Positions 9,578-19,096 of a DNA stretch of 48,941 bases are shown here, piece after piece; position 1 is the stretch's first letter; each line of letters opens with the position of its first letter. Position numbers and translations under genes: made by a program. This stretch comes from Nitrospinota bacterium (GTDB taxonomy: Bacteria; Nitrospinota_A; UBA7883; JACRGQ01). Location of the stretch: positions 1-48,941 of the forward strand of contig JACQEX010000020.1 of assembly GCA_016200345.1 (NCBI GenBank), in the 5' to 3' direction. Below the pieces are notes generated by a model, which made no database searches, was not told where the DNA came from, and saw only the letters and a list, made by a program, of their open reading frames with translations.

Positions 9578-10700
9578 GAGTCGCGCCCCCTTCCATAAGC
9601 TTTATAAACTGGTCAAAATGAACCGACGTGTCGTGCGGCCCCGGCGCGGCCTCCGGATGGTATTGAACCGAAAACGCCGCCTGTTTTTTATGGCGAACCC
9701 CCTCGACCGTTCCATCGTAGAGGCTGTAGTGCGTCAGCTCCAAATCCGCAGGCAGAGTCTCTTTGTCCACCGCGAACCCGTGGTTTTGCGACGTTATGCG
9801 GACGATGTTGCCCGTAAATATGTCCATCACCGGGTGGTTGAGGCCGCGATGGCCGAATTTCAACTTGAACGTTTTTGCGCCCAGCGCAAGACACATTATT
9901 TGGTGTCCCAGGCATATTCCAAACATCGGTATTTTGCCAACCAGTCCCCGGACCGTCTCCATTGCGTATGACACCGCGGATGGGTCGCCCGGCCCGTTTG
10001 AGAGAAACACCCCGTCCGGTTTCGCGCCCAAAATCTCATTGGCCGTGGTTTTTGCCGGATAGACCGTAACTTTGCATCCGCGCTCCACGAGGTGCCGAAG
10101 GATGTTTCGCTTGATTCCAAAATCCAACGCGGCCACCTCGTAGGTTTTTCCCGTCGGCGCCTTGCCAAATCCCTTCCCGAGATTCCAAAGCCCCTCGCCC
10201 CACGAATATTTTTTTGTCGTTGTTACGACGGATGCGAGGTCGGCGCCGTTCATACTCTCGCTCGCACGCGCCCTTTCGACAAGTGTTTCGGGCGAAACGT
10301 CGGCGGTGGAAATAACGCCCCTCATAGCCCCTTTGCTTCGTATGTGCCTCGTCAGCGCCCTTGTGTCCAGTCCGCAAATTGCCGACACGTTTTGCGATTT
10401 GAGATAGTCGCCCAAGCTTTGCTCGCTTCTGAAATTACTGGAGATTGAGCTAGGCTCCTTGACGACAAAGGCGCGCACCTGAATTTTTGCGGATTCGCCG
10501 TCCTCTTTGTTCACGCCGTAGTTTCCAATCAAGGGGTAGGTCATGACGACAATTTGACCGTGGTAGGAGGGGTCGGTGAGAACCTCCTGGTACCCGCTCA
10601 TCCCGGTGTTAAAAACAACCTCCCCTATGGCGTCCGCCGAGGCCCCGAAGGAGACCCCCTCGAAAATTCTTCCGTCCTCAAGCGCCAACACTGCTTTCAT
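9567..10700 (-). CDS. carA: carbamoyl-phosphate synthase small subunit
   Basis: 377 aa; GICLGHQIMCLALGAKTFKLKFGHRGLNHPV glutaminase motif. Confidence 0.96.
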   Translation of the reverse strand: MKAVLALEDGRIFEGVSFGASADAIGEVVFNTGMSGYQEVLTDPSYHGQIVVMTYPLIGNYGVNKEDGESAKIQVRAFVVKEPSSISSNFRSEQSLGDYLKSQNVSAICGLDTRALTRHIRSKGAMRGVISTADVSPETLVERARASESMNGADLASVVTTTKKYSWGEGLWNLGKGFGKAPTGKTYEVAALDFGIKRNILRHLVERGCKVTVYPAKTTANEILGAKPDGVFLSNGPGDPSAVSYAMETVRGLVGKIPMFGICLGHQIMCLALGAKTFKLKFGHRGLNHPVMDIFTGNIVRITSQNHGFAVDKETLPADLELTHYSLYDGTVEGVRHKKQAAFSVQYHPEAAPGPHDTSVHFDQFIKLMEGGATRGV

Positions 10701-11986
10701 AGGGTTTCGGGATTATACACAATCTCCCCCCCCACGATTGTAAGGAGGGTCTTGCCCTTTAATTCCATTCCGGCAAACGGGGTGTTTCTTCCCTTGCTAA
10801 AAAATGCTGACGGGTTGACCGTCCATTTTTTTTCCGGGTCGAAGGCCGTAAGGTCCGCCGGCGAGCCGACGCGCAACGAACCGCCCGGCAGGCCGAACGC
10901 GGCCGCAGGACGGCTTGTGAACAGCGCAATCAGCGCGGGAAGTCCGAGTACGCCGTCCTCCACAAGCTTCATGGAAACGCCAAGCGCGGTCTCCAGCCCA
11001 ACCACTCCGTTGGGGGCGCGGTCAATCTCCAGCTCCTTTTCCCATTGCAGATGCGGCGCGTGGTCCGTGGCGATGCAGTCAATCGTTCCGTCCGCCAGAC
11101 CCGCCCTTACCGCGTCCACGTCCTCCTTGGCGCGCAACGGGGGGTTCATCTTAAAATTCGCGTCAAATCCCTCGAGCATTTTTTCCGTAAGGGTAAAATG
11201 ATGCGGCGCGGCCTCGCAGGTGACCTTGATCCCATTCGCCTTTGCCGTTCGCACCGCGTCCACCGTCTCTTTTGCCGAGATGTGCGCCAGGTGAACCTTG
11301 CATCCTGTATAACCCGCTATGTCCGCGTCCCGACGCGCGATTACGGTTTCCGCCGGGGCCGGTATTCCCTTTATCCCAAGACGGGCGGAAACCTCCCCCT
11401 CGTTAATCACGCCGTCCTTCGCCAGCATTTCGTCCTCACAATGCTCCACCACGGTAAGGTCGAACATGTAGGCGTATCTGATGGCGTTTTGAAAAAGCCG
11501 AGCGTCCATGATGCACCGTCCGTCGTCCGAAAGGGCCACGACGCCCGCCTGTTTCATCTCGCCAATTTCGGCCAGCTCCTTGCCGGCAAGCCCCTTCGTC
11601 GCCGCGCCAATCGGATAAACCCGCGCCCCCTTCGCCAAAGACGCCCTCTCCAATATGTGCCTTGTTATGCTTCCGTTGTCGTTGACCGGCTGTGTGTTCG
11701 CCATGCAACAGACGGCCGTGAAGCCGCCCGCCGCGCCGGCCATTGCGCCGGTCTGTATCGTTTCCTTGTACTCGTAGCCCGGCTCGCGCAAATGCACGTG
11801 CAGGTCTATAAATCCGGGCGATACAACAAGCCCCTTGGCGTTGATGATTTTGGCGCCGTCCGAATCCAGTCCTTTTGCGACTTTCGTTATCTTGCCGTTT
11901 TCAATCATAACGTCCATCAGGCCGTCAATCCCCTGGGCCGGGTCAATCACCCGCCCCCCTTTTATCAAAATCTTCTCACAGCTCAA
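10697..11986 (-). CDS. pyrC: dihydroorotase
   Basis: PGFIDLHVHLREPGYEYKETI and DCIATDHAPH motifs. Likely TTG start at 11986, with GGAGG 6 nt upstream and TTGA overlap with the pyrB stop. Confidence 0.93.
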   Translation of the reverse strand: MSCEKILIKGGRVIDPAQGIDGLMDVMIENGKITKVAKGLDSDGAKIINAKGLVVSPGFIDLHVHLREPGYEYKETIQTGAMAGAAGGFTAVCCMANTQPVNDNGSITRHILERASLAKGARVYPIGAATKGLAGKELAEIGEMKQAGVVALSDDGRCIMDARLFQNAIRYAYMFDLTVVEHCEDEMLAKDGVINEGEVSARLGIKGIPAPAETVIARRDADIAGYTGCKVHLAHISAKETVDAVRTAKANGIKVTCEAAPHHFTLTEKMLEGFDANFKMNPPLRAKEDVDAVRAGLADGTIDCIATDHAPHLQWEKELEIDRAPNGVVGLETALGVSMKLVEDGVLGLPALIALFTSRPAAAFGLPGGSLRVGSPADLTAFDPEKKWTVNPSAFFSKGRNTPFAGMELKGKTLLTIVGGEIVYNPETL

Positions 11987-12924
11987 TCGGCACCTCCGCA
12001 AAGCAGATAAAGCACGGCCATTCGCATGGCGACGCCGTGCGTCACCTGGTCAAGTATCACCGAGTATTTTCCGTCCGCAACCTCGGAGGAAATCTCTATC
12101 CCCCTGTTTATCGGGCCCGGATGCGTCACTATCGCGTCCGGCTTAGCCTTTTTCATGACCTTTGAGTCCAGGCAAAAGCGGGACGAGTACTCCCTAAGCG
12201 ACGGGAAAAGCCCCTGCGCCATCCGCTCCGTCTGAATGCGCAACATCATAATGACGTCGGCCCCCTCCACCGCCTCGTAAATATCGTGCGTCACGCGCAC
12301 GCCGAAATTATCCATGTGCGCCGGCATAAGCGTCTTGGGGCCGCACACCGTTATATTCGCGTCGAACCTCTTAAACGCGCTTATGTTGGAGCGCGCCACG
12401 CGCGAATGAAGCACGTCCCCAATTATCGCGACGTTGAGGTTTTTAAGGCTCTTTCGGCGCTCCATAATCGTCATCATGTCCAGCAACGCCTGGGTTGGGT
12501 GCGCATGCGCGCCGTCGCCGCCGTTGATGACGGGACAACCGGCGAACTTGGATGCGTAAAGCGGCGTGCCCGGTGATGGGTGGCGGATTACAAGCGCGTC
12601 CGGCCTCATGGAGGCCAGGTTTAAGACCGTGTCCTTAAAAGTTTCGCCTTTAACCACGCTCGAGGACTGGGCGGAAATGTTTATGACGTCCGCCGAGAGC
12701 CTTTTGCCCGCAATTTCAAACGACGTTCTGGTGCGAGTGCTCGGCTCGAAAAAAAGGTTCACCACCGTCTTACCCCGAAGGGTCGGCAGTTTTTTTATCT
12801 CCCTTTCCGACACCTCCACGAACCTGTTTGCCGTGTTGACCAGCCCGATAATTTCGTCCGCGCTAAGGTCGTCTATTCCCAAAAGATGCCGGCCCTTAAA
12901 ATTTACGAGGGGTGAATCAACCAT
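11983..12924 (-). CDS. pyrB: aspartate carbamoyltransferase catalytic subunit
   Basis: 313 aa; [19 protein letters not shown] motif. Confidence 0.95.
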   Translation of the reverse strand: MVDSPLVNFKGRHLLGIDDLSADEIIGLVNTANRFVEVSEREIKKLPTLRGKTVVNLFFEPSTRTRTSFEIAGKRLSADVINISAQSSSVVKGETFKDTVLNLASMRPDALVIRHPSPGTPLYASKFAGCPVINGGDGAHAHPTQALLDMMTIMERRKSLKNLNVAIIGDVLHSRVARSNISAFKRFDANITVCGPKTLMPAHMDNFGVRVTHDIYEAVEGADVIMMLRIQTERMAQGLFPSLREYSSRFCLDSKVMKKAKPDAIVTHPGPINRGIEISSEVADGKYSVILDQVTHGVAMRMAVLYLLCGGAD

Positions 12925-13474
12925 TTTCGGCCCCCGTCACGAACACCGCGTCCTCCCCGTCCACCTCGCGCAATTTCACCATTACCCGTTCGTCGCGGGA
13001 GGTCGGGATGTTTTTCCCTATGTAGTCCGCCCTAATCGGAAGCTCCCTGTGCCCCCTGTCCAATAGCGCGGCGAGTTGTATCTTACCCGGCCTGCCGAGA
13101 TCCATTATGGCGTCGATGGCGGCGCGGATTGATCGTCCCGTGAACAGCACGTCGTCCACCAATATCACCGTCTTTCCGGTTATGTCGAAGGTGATGTTTG
13201 TAGGCGAGGCGTTTAGGTTCGGCCCTTTGCGGGCGAGGTCGTCGCGGTAAAAAGTGACGTCCAGCGCCCCCACCGGAATCTCGATTCCGTTTATTTCTTT
13301 AATCTTTTCCGAAAGGCGCGCGGCAAGCGGCACCCCGCGGGTGATTATGCCTACAAGAACCAGGTTGGAGCAATCCGGGTTTTTCTCCGTTATTTCGTGG
13401 GCCAGACGCGCCAGCGTTCTGCCGATGTCCGGCGCGGAAAGAACGACTTTGGCGGACGCGCCGTCGTTTTTCAT
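12917..13474 (-). CDS. pyrR: bifunctional pyr operon regulator / uracil phosphoribosyltransferase
   Basis: 185 aa; [27 protein letters not shown] PRTase motif and PyrR family sequence; first gene of the pyr operon. Confidence 0.93.
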   Translation of the reverse strand: MKNDGASAKVVLSAPDIGRTLARLAHEITEKNPDCSNLVLVGIITRGVPLAARLSEKIKEINGIEIPVGALDVTFYRDDLARKGPNLNASPTNITFDITGKTVILVDDVLFTGRSIRAAIDAIMDLGRPGKIQLAALLDRGHRELPIRADYIGKNIPTSRDERVMVKLREVDGEDAVFVTGAENG

Positions 13475-13497
13475 GATTTGAATACAAGCAGGTACAT
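13471..13497 (-). CDS. putative leader peptide MYLLVFKS upstream of pyrR
   Basis: ATG TAC CTG CTT GTA TTC AAA TCA TGA with GAGGAG 9 nt upstream; its TGA overlaps the pyrR ATG (ATGA). Confidence 0.5.
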   Translation of the reverse strand: MYLLVFKS

Positions 13498-13501
13498 GTT
13501 T

Positions 13502-13548
13502 CGTTTCTCCTCTTTTGGGCCTCTCTGGACCCTCTTAAAAAGGCTTTC
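13502..13548 (-). promoter_or_regulatory. PyrR-binding hairpin in the pyr leader
   Basis: Minus strand CCTTTTTAAGAGGGTCCAGAGAGGCCCAAAAGAGGAG. GGTCCAGAGAGGCC (13518-13531) matches the PyrR-binding loop consensus ARUCCNGNGAGGYU. Lower stem CCUUUUU/AAAGAGG. Confidence 0.8.
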
Positions 13549-13594
13549 TAACGCTTGCCCGCCGACATCGCGGGCGACTCCATCAGCGAACGAG

Positions 13595-13622
13595 ACTTTA
13601 CCACACCACGCGCGGATTGCAA
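13595..13622 (-). promoter_or_regulatory. putative pyr operon promoter (TTGCAA-16-TAAAGT)
   Basis: -35 at 13617-13622 and -10 at 13595-13600 on the minus strand; predicted leader about 110 nt. Confidence 0.5.
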
Positions 13623-13650
13623 GAAAAATTGAAAAATGTGGCGCAAAAAG

Positions 13651-13679
13651 TTGTTAGGCGGACGGGAGTGATATACAAT
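13651..13679 (+). promoter_or_regulatory. putative sigma70 promoter of HIT gene (TTGTTA-17-TACAAT), 7 nt before ATG
   Basis: -35 at 13651-13656, -10 at 13674-13679, ATG at 13687. Confidence 0.65.
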
Positions 13680-13686
13680 CGGGCGT

Positions 13687-14034
13687 ATGCATGACTGTAT
13701 TTTTTGTAAAATTATCAATTCCTTATCGCCCGCCGACAAGGTTTACGAGACCGAACACGTGGTGGTGATAGAGGACAGGCACCCGCAGGCGCCAAAACAT
13801 TACCTGGTCATTCCCAAAAAACATATTAGCGACCTGCTGTCGCTCGGAGAAGGGGAGTCTTCCATCATGGTCGAAATGACAAAGGCCGTGCAGGAGGTCG
13901 CAAAAATTAAGAAGGGGCTCGCGGAGCACGGCTTTCGCACCGTCGTCAATAACGGACACCACGGCGGCCAGACGATTTTTCACCTTCACATGCACATACT
14001 CGGCGGCAGACAAATGACCTGGCCCCCGGGCTGA
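13687..14034 (+). CDS. HIT family protein
   Basis: 115 aa; CIFCKI zinc-binding start and histidine triad HLHMH. Confidence 0.95.
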   Translation: MHDCIFCKIINSLSPADKVYETEHVVVIEDRHPQAPKHYLVIPKKHISDLLSLGEGESSIMVEMTKAVQEVAKIKKGLAEHGFRTVVNNGHHGGQTIFHLHMHILGGRQMTWPPG

Positions 14035-14076
14035 AGCCTGGAAAAGCCCCGTCGCGCCAAGCCGCAAAAATCTCCA

Positions 14077-15408
14077 ATGAACGTAAGAACGGCCGCGCTA
14101 AAACTACTTCAAAGAACCTACAAAGAGGAAGGATTTTCAAATTATCTGTATGAATCGTCCGTGGAAAATAATCGCGAATGGAGCGATGCGGATCGGCACT
14201 TTTTAAAAGCGCTATATTTTGGTGTTTTAAGGCAAACTATCTTCCTAGACCACGTTATTTCCACCCTCTACGACAAGGATGCCTCAAAAATACCTGAAAC
14301 GATACGAATTATACTTCAAATTGGTTTATATCAAATTATATCTATGGACAAGGTGCCTGATTATGCGGCCATAAACGAATCGGTTAAAATGACCAAAAAA
14401 TTCGGCCATCAGGGGACTGCCGGGCTGGTAAATGCCCTTTTACGCAAAGCAACTAGGGAAATGGATTCGATAAAGAGTCGGCTTAATATTTCAAAATATA
14501 CTGCTATTTCAATGATTTCAACTGCAACTTCCCATCCTGACTGGTTGGTTAATAAATATCTGGCTGAATTTGGAACTGAAACCACCATACAACTCCTACT
14601 GGGAAACAATGAGGTGCCGCCTGGTAATTTCCGGGTAAGGGATTGGGAAAACCTTAAGAAGGAGCATGCGGTCACAAACCTAACCATAGAAAAAAATCTA
14701 TTTAATCGTTTTGGGGTTTCCTTTGGTGATACCCCAAATGACACAATCGAGTTTTTAAAGTTTAAAAACCTTATTGCATCGCAAGACCAGTCGTCTCTTG
14801 TCGCCGTTTCCCTACTTGAAGGGGCCGAGGGGAAAATTCTCGAGCTTTGCTGTGGCAGAGGAAATAAAACTGACGTTATGGTCAACTATTTAAATAATAA
14901 GGCTATAATCCTTTCAACTGACCATTCGATAAATAAAATTAGAATCTTAAAAGCGAACCTTCGAAAAACTAGCTCCAGGTGCCTCCCCGTGGTCTGCGAT
15001 ATTTTATCGCCTCTTCCATTCATAGAAATTTTCGAATACATATTCCTTGATGCCCCTTGTAGCGGACTTGGAGTCATAAGAAGACACCCGGAAATTCGGT
15101 ATAGGCTTTCCAACGAGAAAATTAATGAACTGGGCGAGATTCAACTAAAGGGCTTAACCAACGCCTCAAAATGCCTAAAAAAAGGCGGCAAAATCATATA
15201 TTGCGTATGCACTTTTGAGCGCGAAGAAACAACGGACGTCATCTCCAAATTTTTAAGCTCAAATCTAGGTTTCACCAAGCTAGACATAGGCACAATAAGA
15301 CCCGACCTTCTTTCCGCAGGACTTATAAACGAGGGGTTTTTAAGAATTCTCCCCGGCGTGCACGGCATGGACGGTTTTTTTGCCGCCATGCTCACAAAAA
15401 TATCCTGA
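14077..15408 (+). CDS. rsmB: 16S rRNA (cytosine-967-C5) methyltransferase
   Basis: 443 aa; N-terminal NusB-like domain; C-terminal DAPCSGLGVIRRHPEIRYR and YCVCTFEREE motifs. Confidence 0.9.
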   Translation: MNVRTAALKLLQRTYKEEGFSNYLYESSVENNREWSDADRHFLKALYFGVLRQTIFLDHVISTLYDKDASKIPETIRIILQIGLYQIISMDKVPDYAAINESVKMTKKFGHQGTAGLVNALLRKATREMDSIKSRLNISKYTAISMISTATSHPDWLVNKYLAEFGTETTIQLLLGNNEVPPGNFRVRDWENLKKEHAVTNLTIEKNLFNRFGVSFGDTPNDTIEFLKFKNLIASQDQSSLVAVSLLEGAEGKILELCCGRGNKTDVMVNYLNNKAIILSTDHSINKIRILKANLRKTSSRCLPVVCDILSPLPFIEIFEYIFLDAPCSGLGVIRRHPEIRYRLSNEKINELGEIQLKGLTNASKCLKKGGKIIYCVCTFEREETTDVISKFLSSNLGFTKLDIGTIRPDLLSAGLINEGFLRILPGVHGMDGFFAAMLTKIS

Positions 15409-15430
15409 ACCAAACACGCCGAAAAGTGGG

Positions 15431-16075
15431 TTAAACCCCGCGTTTGTCGCCCCAGATGATTTTGTGCAGTTGCAGGTTCAATCGAACGCCTCTTCCGCTT
15501 TCGAGTATCCAACGCGCGACCTCCTGACCGTCAATGGAATGGGAGGCGGGGGAGATATTAACCGTGCAAACAGAGGAGAGATTTTTTTCGTCAATAAGCG
15601 ACAACGCCCAGTCAAAATCCTCCCTTGTCGTCAAGACAAATTTTAACTCGTCGTTGCTGGAAAGGTATTTTAAGTTGCTCCATAAAAACTTTCCGCTCTC
15701 GCCGCTGGACGGGCATTTAATGTCAACGATTTTAACGACTGCCGGCGGCAACGTGGACACGTCGAAAGTTCCATTCGTCTCCACCATCACCGAAAAACCA
15801 AGCTCGACGAGTTTTTGGCATAGTTCATAGGCCTCCGCCTGGGCCATCGGTTCGCCCCCCGTCAACTCCACGCGGTTGCAATTATATTTTCTTACTCTTT
15901 CCAACACGTCCGAAACGGACATTTTTTCGCCCGGTTCCCAGGCATATTTTGTGTCGCAGTATTTGCAGGCTAGATTACAGCCGGCGAGTCGCACGAAGAC
16001 GGTGGGAAACCCGGCCCTTGTTGTTTCCCCCTGCAATGAATGGAATATTTCGCAGACGTCCAGCATGTTATGCAA
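15431..16075 (-). CDS. queE: 7-carboxy-7-deazaguanine synthase (radical SAM)
   Basis: 214 aa; FHSLQGETTRAGFPTVFVRLAGCNLACKYCDTKYAW. Confidence 0.93.
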   Translation of the reverse strand: MHNMLDVCEIFHSLQGETTRAGFPTVFVRLAGCNLACKYCDTKYAWEPGEKMSVSDVLERVRKYNCNRVELTGGEPMAQAEAYELCQKLVELGFSVMVETNGTFDVSTLPPAVVKIVDIKCPSSGESGKFLWSNLKYLSSNDELKFVLTTREDFDWALSLIDEKNLSSVCTVNISPASHSIDGQEVARWILESGRGVRLNLQLHKIIWGDKRGV

Positions 16076-16086
16076 CGCCGGGATTA

Positions 16087-16923
16087 TTAGTTGGACTGCG
16101 GTTTATTTGCGCCCCACTTGTTGCGGCGGGATCTTTTTTTTGAGCCGTTTTCAAAGGCCTCCGGGTGCGAGGTTCTGAACTCCTCGCTTTCGAAATAGCG
16201 TATGCTCTGCGACGCCGCGCTCTGCTCCGCCTCTTTTTTTGATTTTCCCTTGCCGGAGCCGAGCTTTACGTTGGCGGACCAGACCTCCATCTCGAATTTT
16301 CTGGAATGGGACGGCCCGACCTCGCCGACAACGCGATAGTTGGGGTCGGAATGAAGGTACGTTTGGCAGTATTTCTGCAACCTTCCCTTATAGTTGGACG
16401 ACTCCCTGTCCGGCGGGTGGATTACTATGTCGTCCCGCGAGAATTTCAGGAGGTAGGCGTCCGCCTTTTGGTAGCCGCCGTCGAGGAAAATCGCGCCAAG
16501 GACGGACTCGAACGCGTTGGCCAGAATCGAGCTTTTTTTTCTCCCCCCCGTGCGGGCCTCCCCGGCGCCAAACCTGATGTACTTTCCCAATTCCATTCTC
16601 TTTGAAATGTTTGCCAGATGTTTTTCGCTCACGACGTGGCTTTTAATGTCCGACAGCTCCCCTTCGGCGTATTCCGGAAACTGGCAGTAAAGATGCTTGC
16701 ACACAATGAGTCCCAACACCGAGTCCCCGAGAAACTCCATCCTTTCGTAGTGATATTCGTCCGTTATCTGGTTTTCGTGTAGATAAGAAGGATGCGTCAG
16801 CGCGGCGTTGAGAATGTTGAGGTTTTTAAATTTGTAGCCGATTATTTTTTCAAATTCGCCGAGGATTTTCTCCCGCTCGGCGTCGGGTTTTGCAAGTCTT
16901 TTTCTGCGGAAAAATGAAATCAT
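16087..16923 (-). CDS. rnc: ribonuclease III
   Basis: 278 aa; ERMEFLGDSVLGLIV signature and C-terminal dsRBD (GSGKGKSKKEAEQSAA). Confidence 0.95.
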   Translation of the reverse strand: MISFFRRKRLAKPDAEREKILGEFEKIIGYKFKNLNILNAALTHPSYLHENQITDEYHYERMEFLGDSVLGLIVCKHLYCQFPEYAEGELSDIKSHVVSEKHLANISKRMELGKYIRFGAGEARTGGRKKSSILANAFESVLGAIFLDGGYQKADAYLLKFSRDDIVIHPPDRESSNYKGRLQKYCQTYLHSDPNYRVVGEVGPSHSRKFEMEVWSANVKLGSGKGKSKKEAEQSAASQSIRYFESEEFRTSHPEAFENGSKKRSRRNKWGANKPQSN

Positions 16924-18158
16924 CCAGTAATTTTGCTCATGACAATTGTTGCGTTTGTCCCCCCAAAACCGAAGGAGTTGGAAAGGGCGGCTTTAATCTC
17001 CCTGCGCTCCATTTTGTTGGGCACGTAATAAAGATCGCATTCCGGGTCCTGGTTATCAAGGTTGATGGTCGGCGGAAGAATCCCTTCCTCGAGGGCTTTG
17101 ACGGTGAACACCGCCTCCACCCCGCCGGCGGCGCCAAGTAAGTGGCCGGTCATTGACTTCGTGCTGGAGACCGCAAGCTTGTAGGCGTGGTCGCCAAACA
17201 CGGCCTTTATCGCCTTTGTCTCTATGGCGTCCGCTATCGTGGAGGTGCCGTGCGCGTTTATATATCCTATGGCCTCGGGTGGAAGTCCCGCGTCCTTAAT
17301 CGCCTTTTGCATGCACCGGCTCGCTCCCGCGCCGTCGGGCGACGGCGAGGTCATGTGGTACGCGTCGCCTGTCATGGCGTAGCCGACCGCCTCGCAATAT
17401 ATTTTCGCGCCCCTGTTTTTTGCGCGTTCATATTCCTCCAACACCAGAACCCCGGAGCCTTCGCCGAGGACGAATCCATCCCTGTCCCGGTCGAACGGCC
17501 TTGAGGCGCGTGTCGGGTCGTCGTTCCTGCTCGAAAGCGTCTTCGCGGCCGCGAATCCGGCCATGGCCGTGGGGCAGACCACCGCCTCCGCGCCGCCGCA
17601 TATCATAACGTCCGCCTCGCCGCGCGCGATAATCCGCATGGAGTCGCCGATGGCGTGGGAGCCGGTCGCGCAAGCCGTCGCCACGCAGGAGTTTGGCCCC
17701 TTTGCGCCAATCATTATCGAGAGGTTGCCGCTCGCCATGTTGCCGATGAGCATCGGTATGAAAAACGGCGTCACGCGCCTCGGCCCTTTTTCGAGTAGAA
17801 CCTGGTGGTATTCCTCTATGGAGCTAAGCCCGCCTATGCCGGAGCCGACTAAAACGCCGACATTTTCCGCGTTTATTTCGTCAATTTTTACGCCGGAGTC
17901 CTCCAGCGCCATCAGCCCCGCGGCTATGGCGTACTGGATGAAGAGGTTCATTTTTTTTATTTCTTTTTTGGAAATCCACTTGAGCGGGTCGAATCCCTTG
18001 ACCTCCGCCGCGAATGTGGTGGGGTATTGCGAGGCGTCAAAATGTGTAATTTGACCGGCCCCGCTTCTGCCGGCCTTGATTCCTTCCCAAGACTCTGCCA
18101 CGGAAAGGCCCAAAGGGGACACCATTCCAAGGCCGGTGACAACGACTCTGCGACGCAT
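16920..18158 (-). CDS. fabF: beta-ketoacyl-ACP synthase II
   Basis: 412 aa; VATACATGSHAIGDS active-site Cys, HGTST, STKSMTGHLLGAAGG motifs. Confidence 0.96.
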   Translation of the reverse strand: MRRRVVVTGLGMVSPLGLSVAESWEGIKAGRSGAGQITHFDASQYPTTFAAEVKGFDPLKWISKKEIKKMNLFIQYAIAAGLMALEDSGVKIDEINAENVGVLVGSGIGGLSSIEEYHQVLLEKGPRRVTPFFIPMLIGNMASGNLSIMIGAKGPNSCVATACATGSHAIGDSMRIIARGEADVMICGGAEAVVCPTAMAGFAAAKTLSSRNDDPTRASRPFDRDRDGFVLGEGSGVLVLEEYERAKNRGAKIYCEAVGYAMTGDAYHMTSPSPDGAGASRCMQKAIKDAGLPPEAIGYINAHGTSTIADAIETKAIKAVFGDHAYKLAVSSTKSMTGHLLGAAGGVEAVFTVKALEEGILPPTINLDNQDPECDLYYVPNKMERREIKAALSNSFGFGGTNATIVMSKITG

Positions 18159-18169
18159 AGGACGGGCTG

Positions 18170-18406
18170 TTATGCCTTCTTTAACTTCTTTATGAACTCT
18201 ACCGCGTCCTTGACCTTGAGGATTTTTTCCGCGTCGTCGTCCGAAATTTCTATGTCGAAGGCCTCCTCGAACGCCATGACCAGCTCGGCCGTGTCCAAGG
18301 AATCGGCGCCAAGGTCCTCTATGAAGGAGGCGTCGGCAACGACCTCTTCGGCGTCCACGTCCAACTGCTCGACAATAATCTCTTTTACTTTTGCTTCTAT
18401 GTCCAT
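18170..18406 (-). CDS. acpP: acyl carrier protein
   Basis: 78 aa; [27 protein letters not shown] phosphopantetheine site. Confidence 0.97.
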   Translation of the reverse strand: MDIEAKVKEIIVEQLDVDAEEVVADASFIEDLGADSLDTAELVMAFEEAFDIEISDDDAEKILKVKDAVEFIKKLKKA

Positions 18407-18517
18407 CGGTCGAAATCTCCTATTAAATTAAGTGCGCTCTCATCCAACTCAAGCGGTTGCTCATTTTATTCTTTTTTTTTCCGATTTAGAAGCGTTTTTT
18501 CGCAGACTCGCCGGAAA

Positions 18518-19096
18518 TCACCGCTCCCTGTTGATGACGATTTTTACCCCGGTCGAGCCGACCGCAATCGGCGCGTCCGTGGCTCCGACCACGTCGCCGG
18601 GAGTTTTTATCGAGGGGTCGCTGTTTTTGTCCAGCCTAGCCTCGATCATCAACCCCGCGCCGGGCTGTGGAAAATCTCCGCTCATGAGGTCGTTCGAATC
18701 CAGCCTGTACGAAATCGGAAACTTTGGGGTGGAAAATCGCGCGGCGGCGATTGGCATTCCCTTTAATTCCTTCGGCCAGGCGATTACGTAAAGGGTGTAT
18801 CCTGCAAAATCTTTTTTCATCTGCTCAGGCCCGAGTTCGACCGTGCCGTTGACAAGAAGCTGAACCGGCCCGGCGGGCGCAGACGGCTTCTCCTTCTGAC
18901 GTTGCCTTTCGGTGACCGTCTCCATAGTTTTGCCGGGGCCGGTGGCGCCGGTGTCGTTGCCCGGAAGCTTTAACGAGTCGGCCTTTTCAATCGGCACAAA
19001 GTGGTGGTCCTGGCAGGCCGTTTGAGAAAGCGCCGCCGCGACGACAAACATCGCAATAACCGGGCCGCGCAGAATATTTTTATGTGAAATTTTCAT
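18518..19096 (-). CDS. lipoprotein with a CcmI/CycH C-terminal-like domain
   Basis: Signal and lipobox-like ALSQTAC; PIAAARFSTPKFPISYRLDSNDLM..IEARLDKNSDPSIKTPGDVVG resembles the C-terminal domain of c-type cytochrome biogenesis CcmI. Confidence 0.55.
   Translation of the reverse strand: MKISHKNILRGPVIAMFVVAAALSQTACQDHHFVPIEKADSLKLPGNDTGATGPGKTMETVTERQRQKEKPSAPAGPVQLLVNGTVELGPEQMKKDFAGYTLYVIAWPKELKGMPIAAARFSTPKFPISYRLDSNDLMSGDFPQPGAGLMIEARLDKNSDPSIKTPGDVVGATDAPIAVGSTGVKIVINRER

Noticed and set aside
11045-12010. 321-aa plus-strand ORF antisense to pyrC
   Set aside because: Shadow ORF of pyrC.
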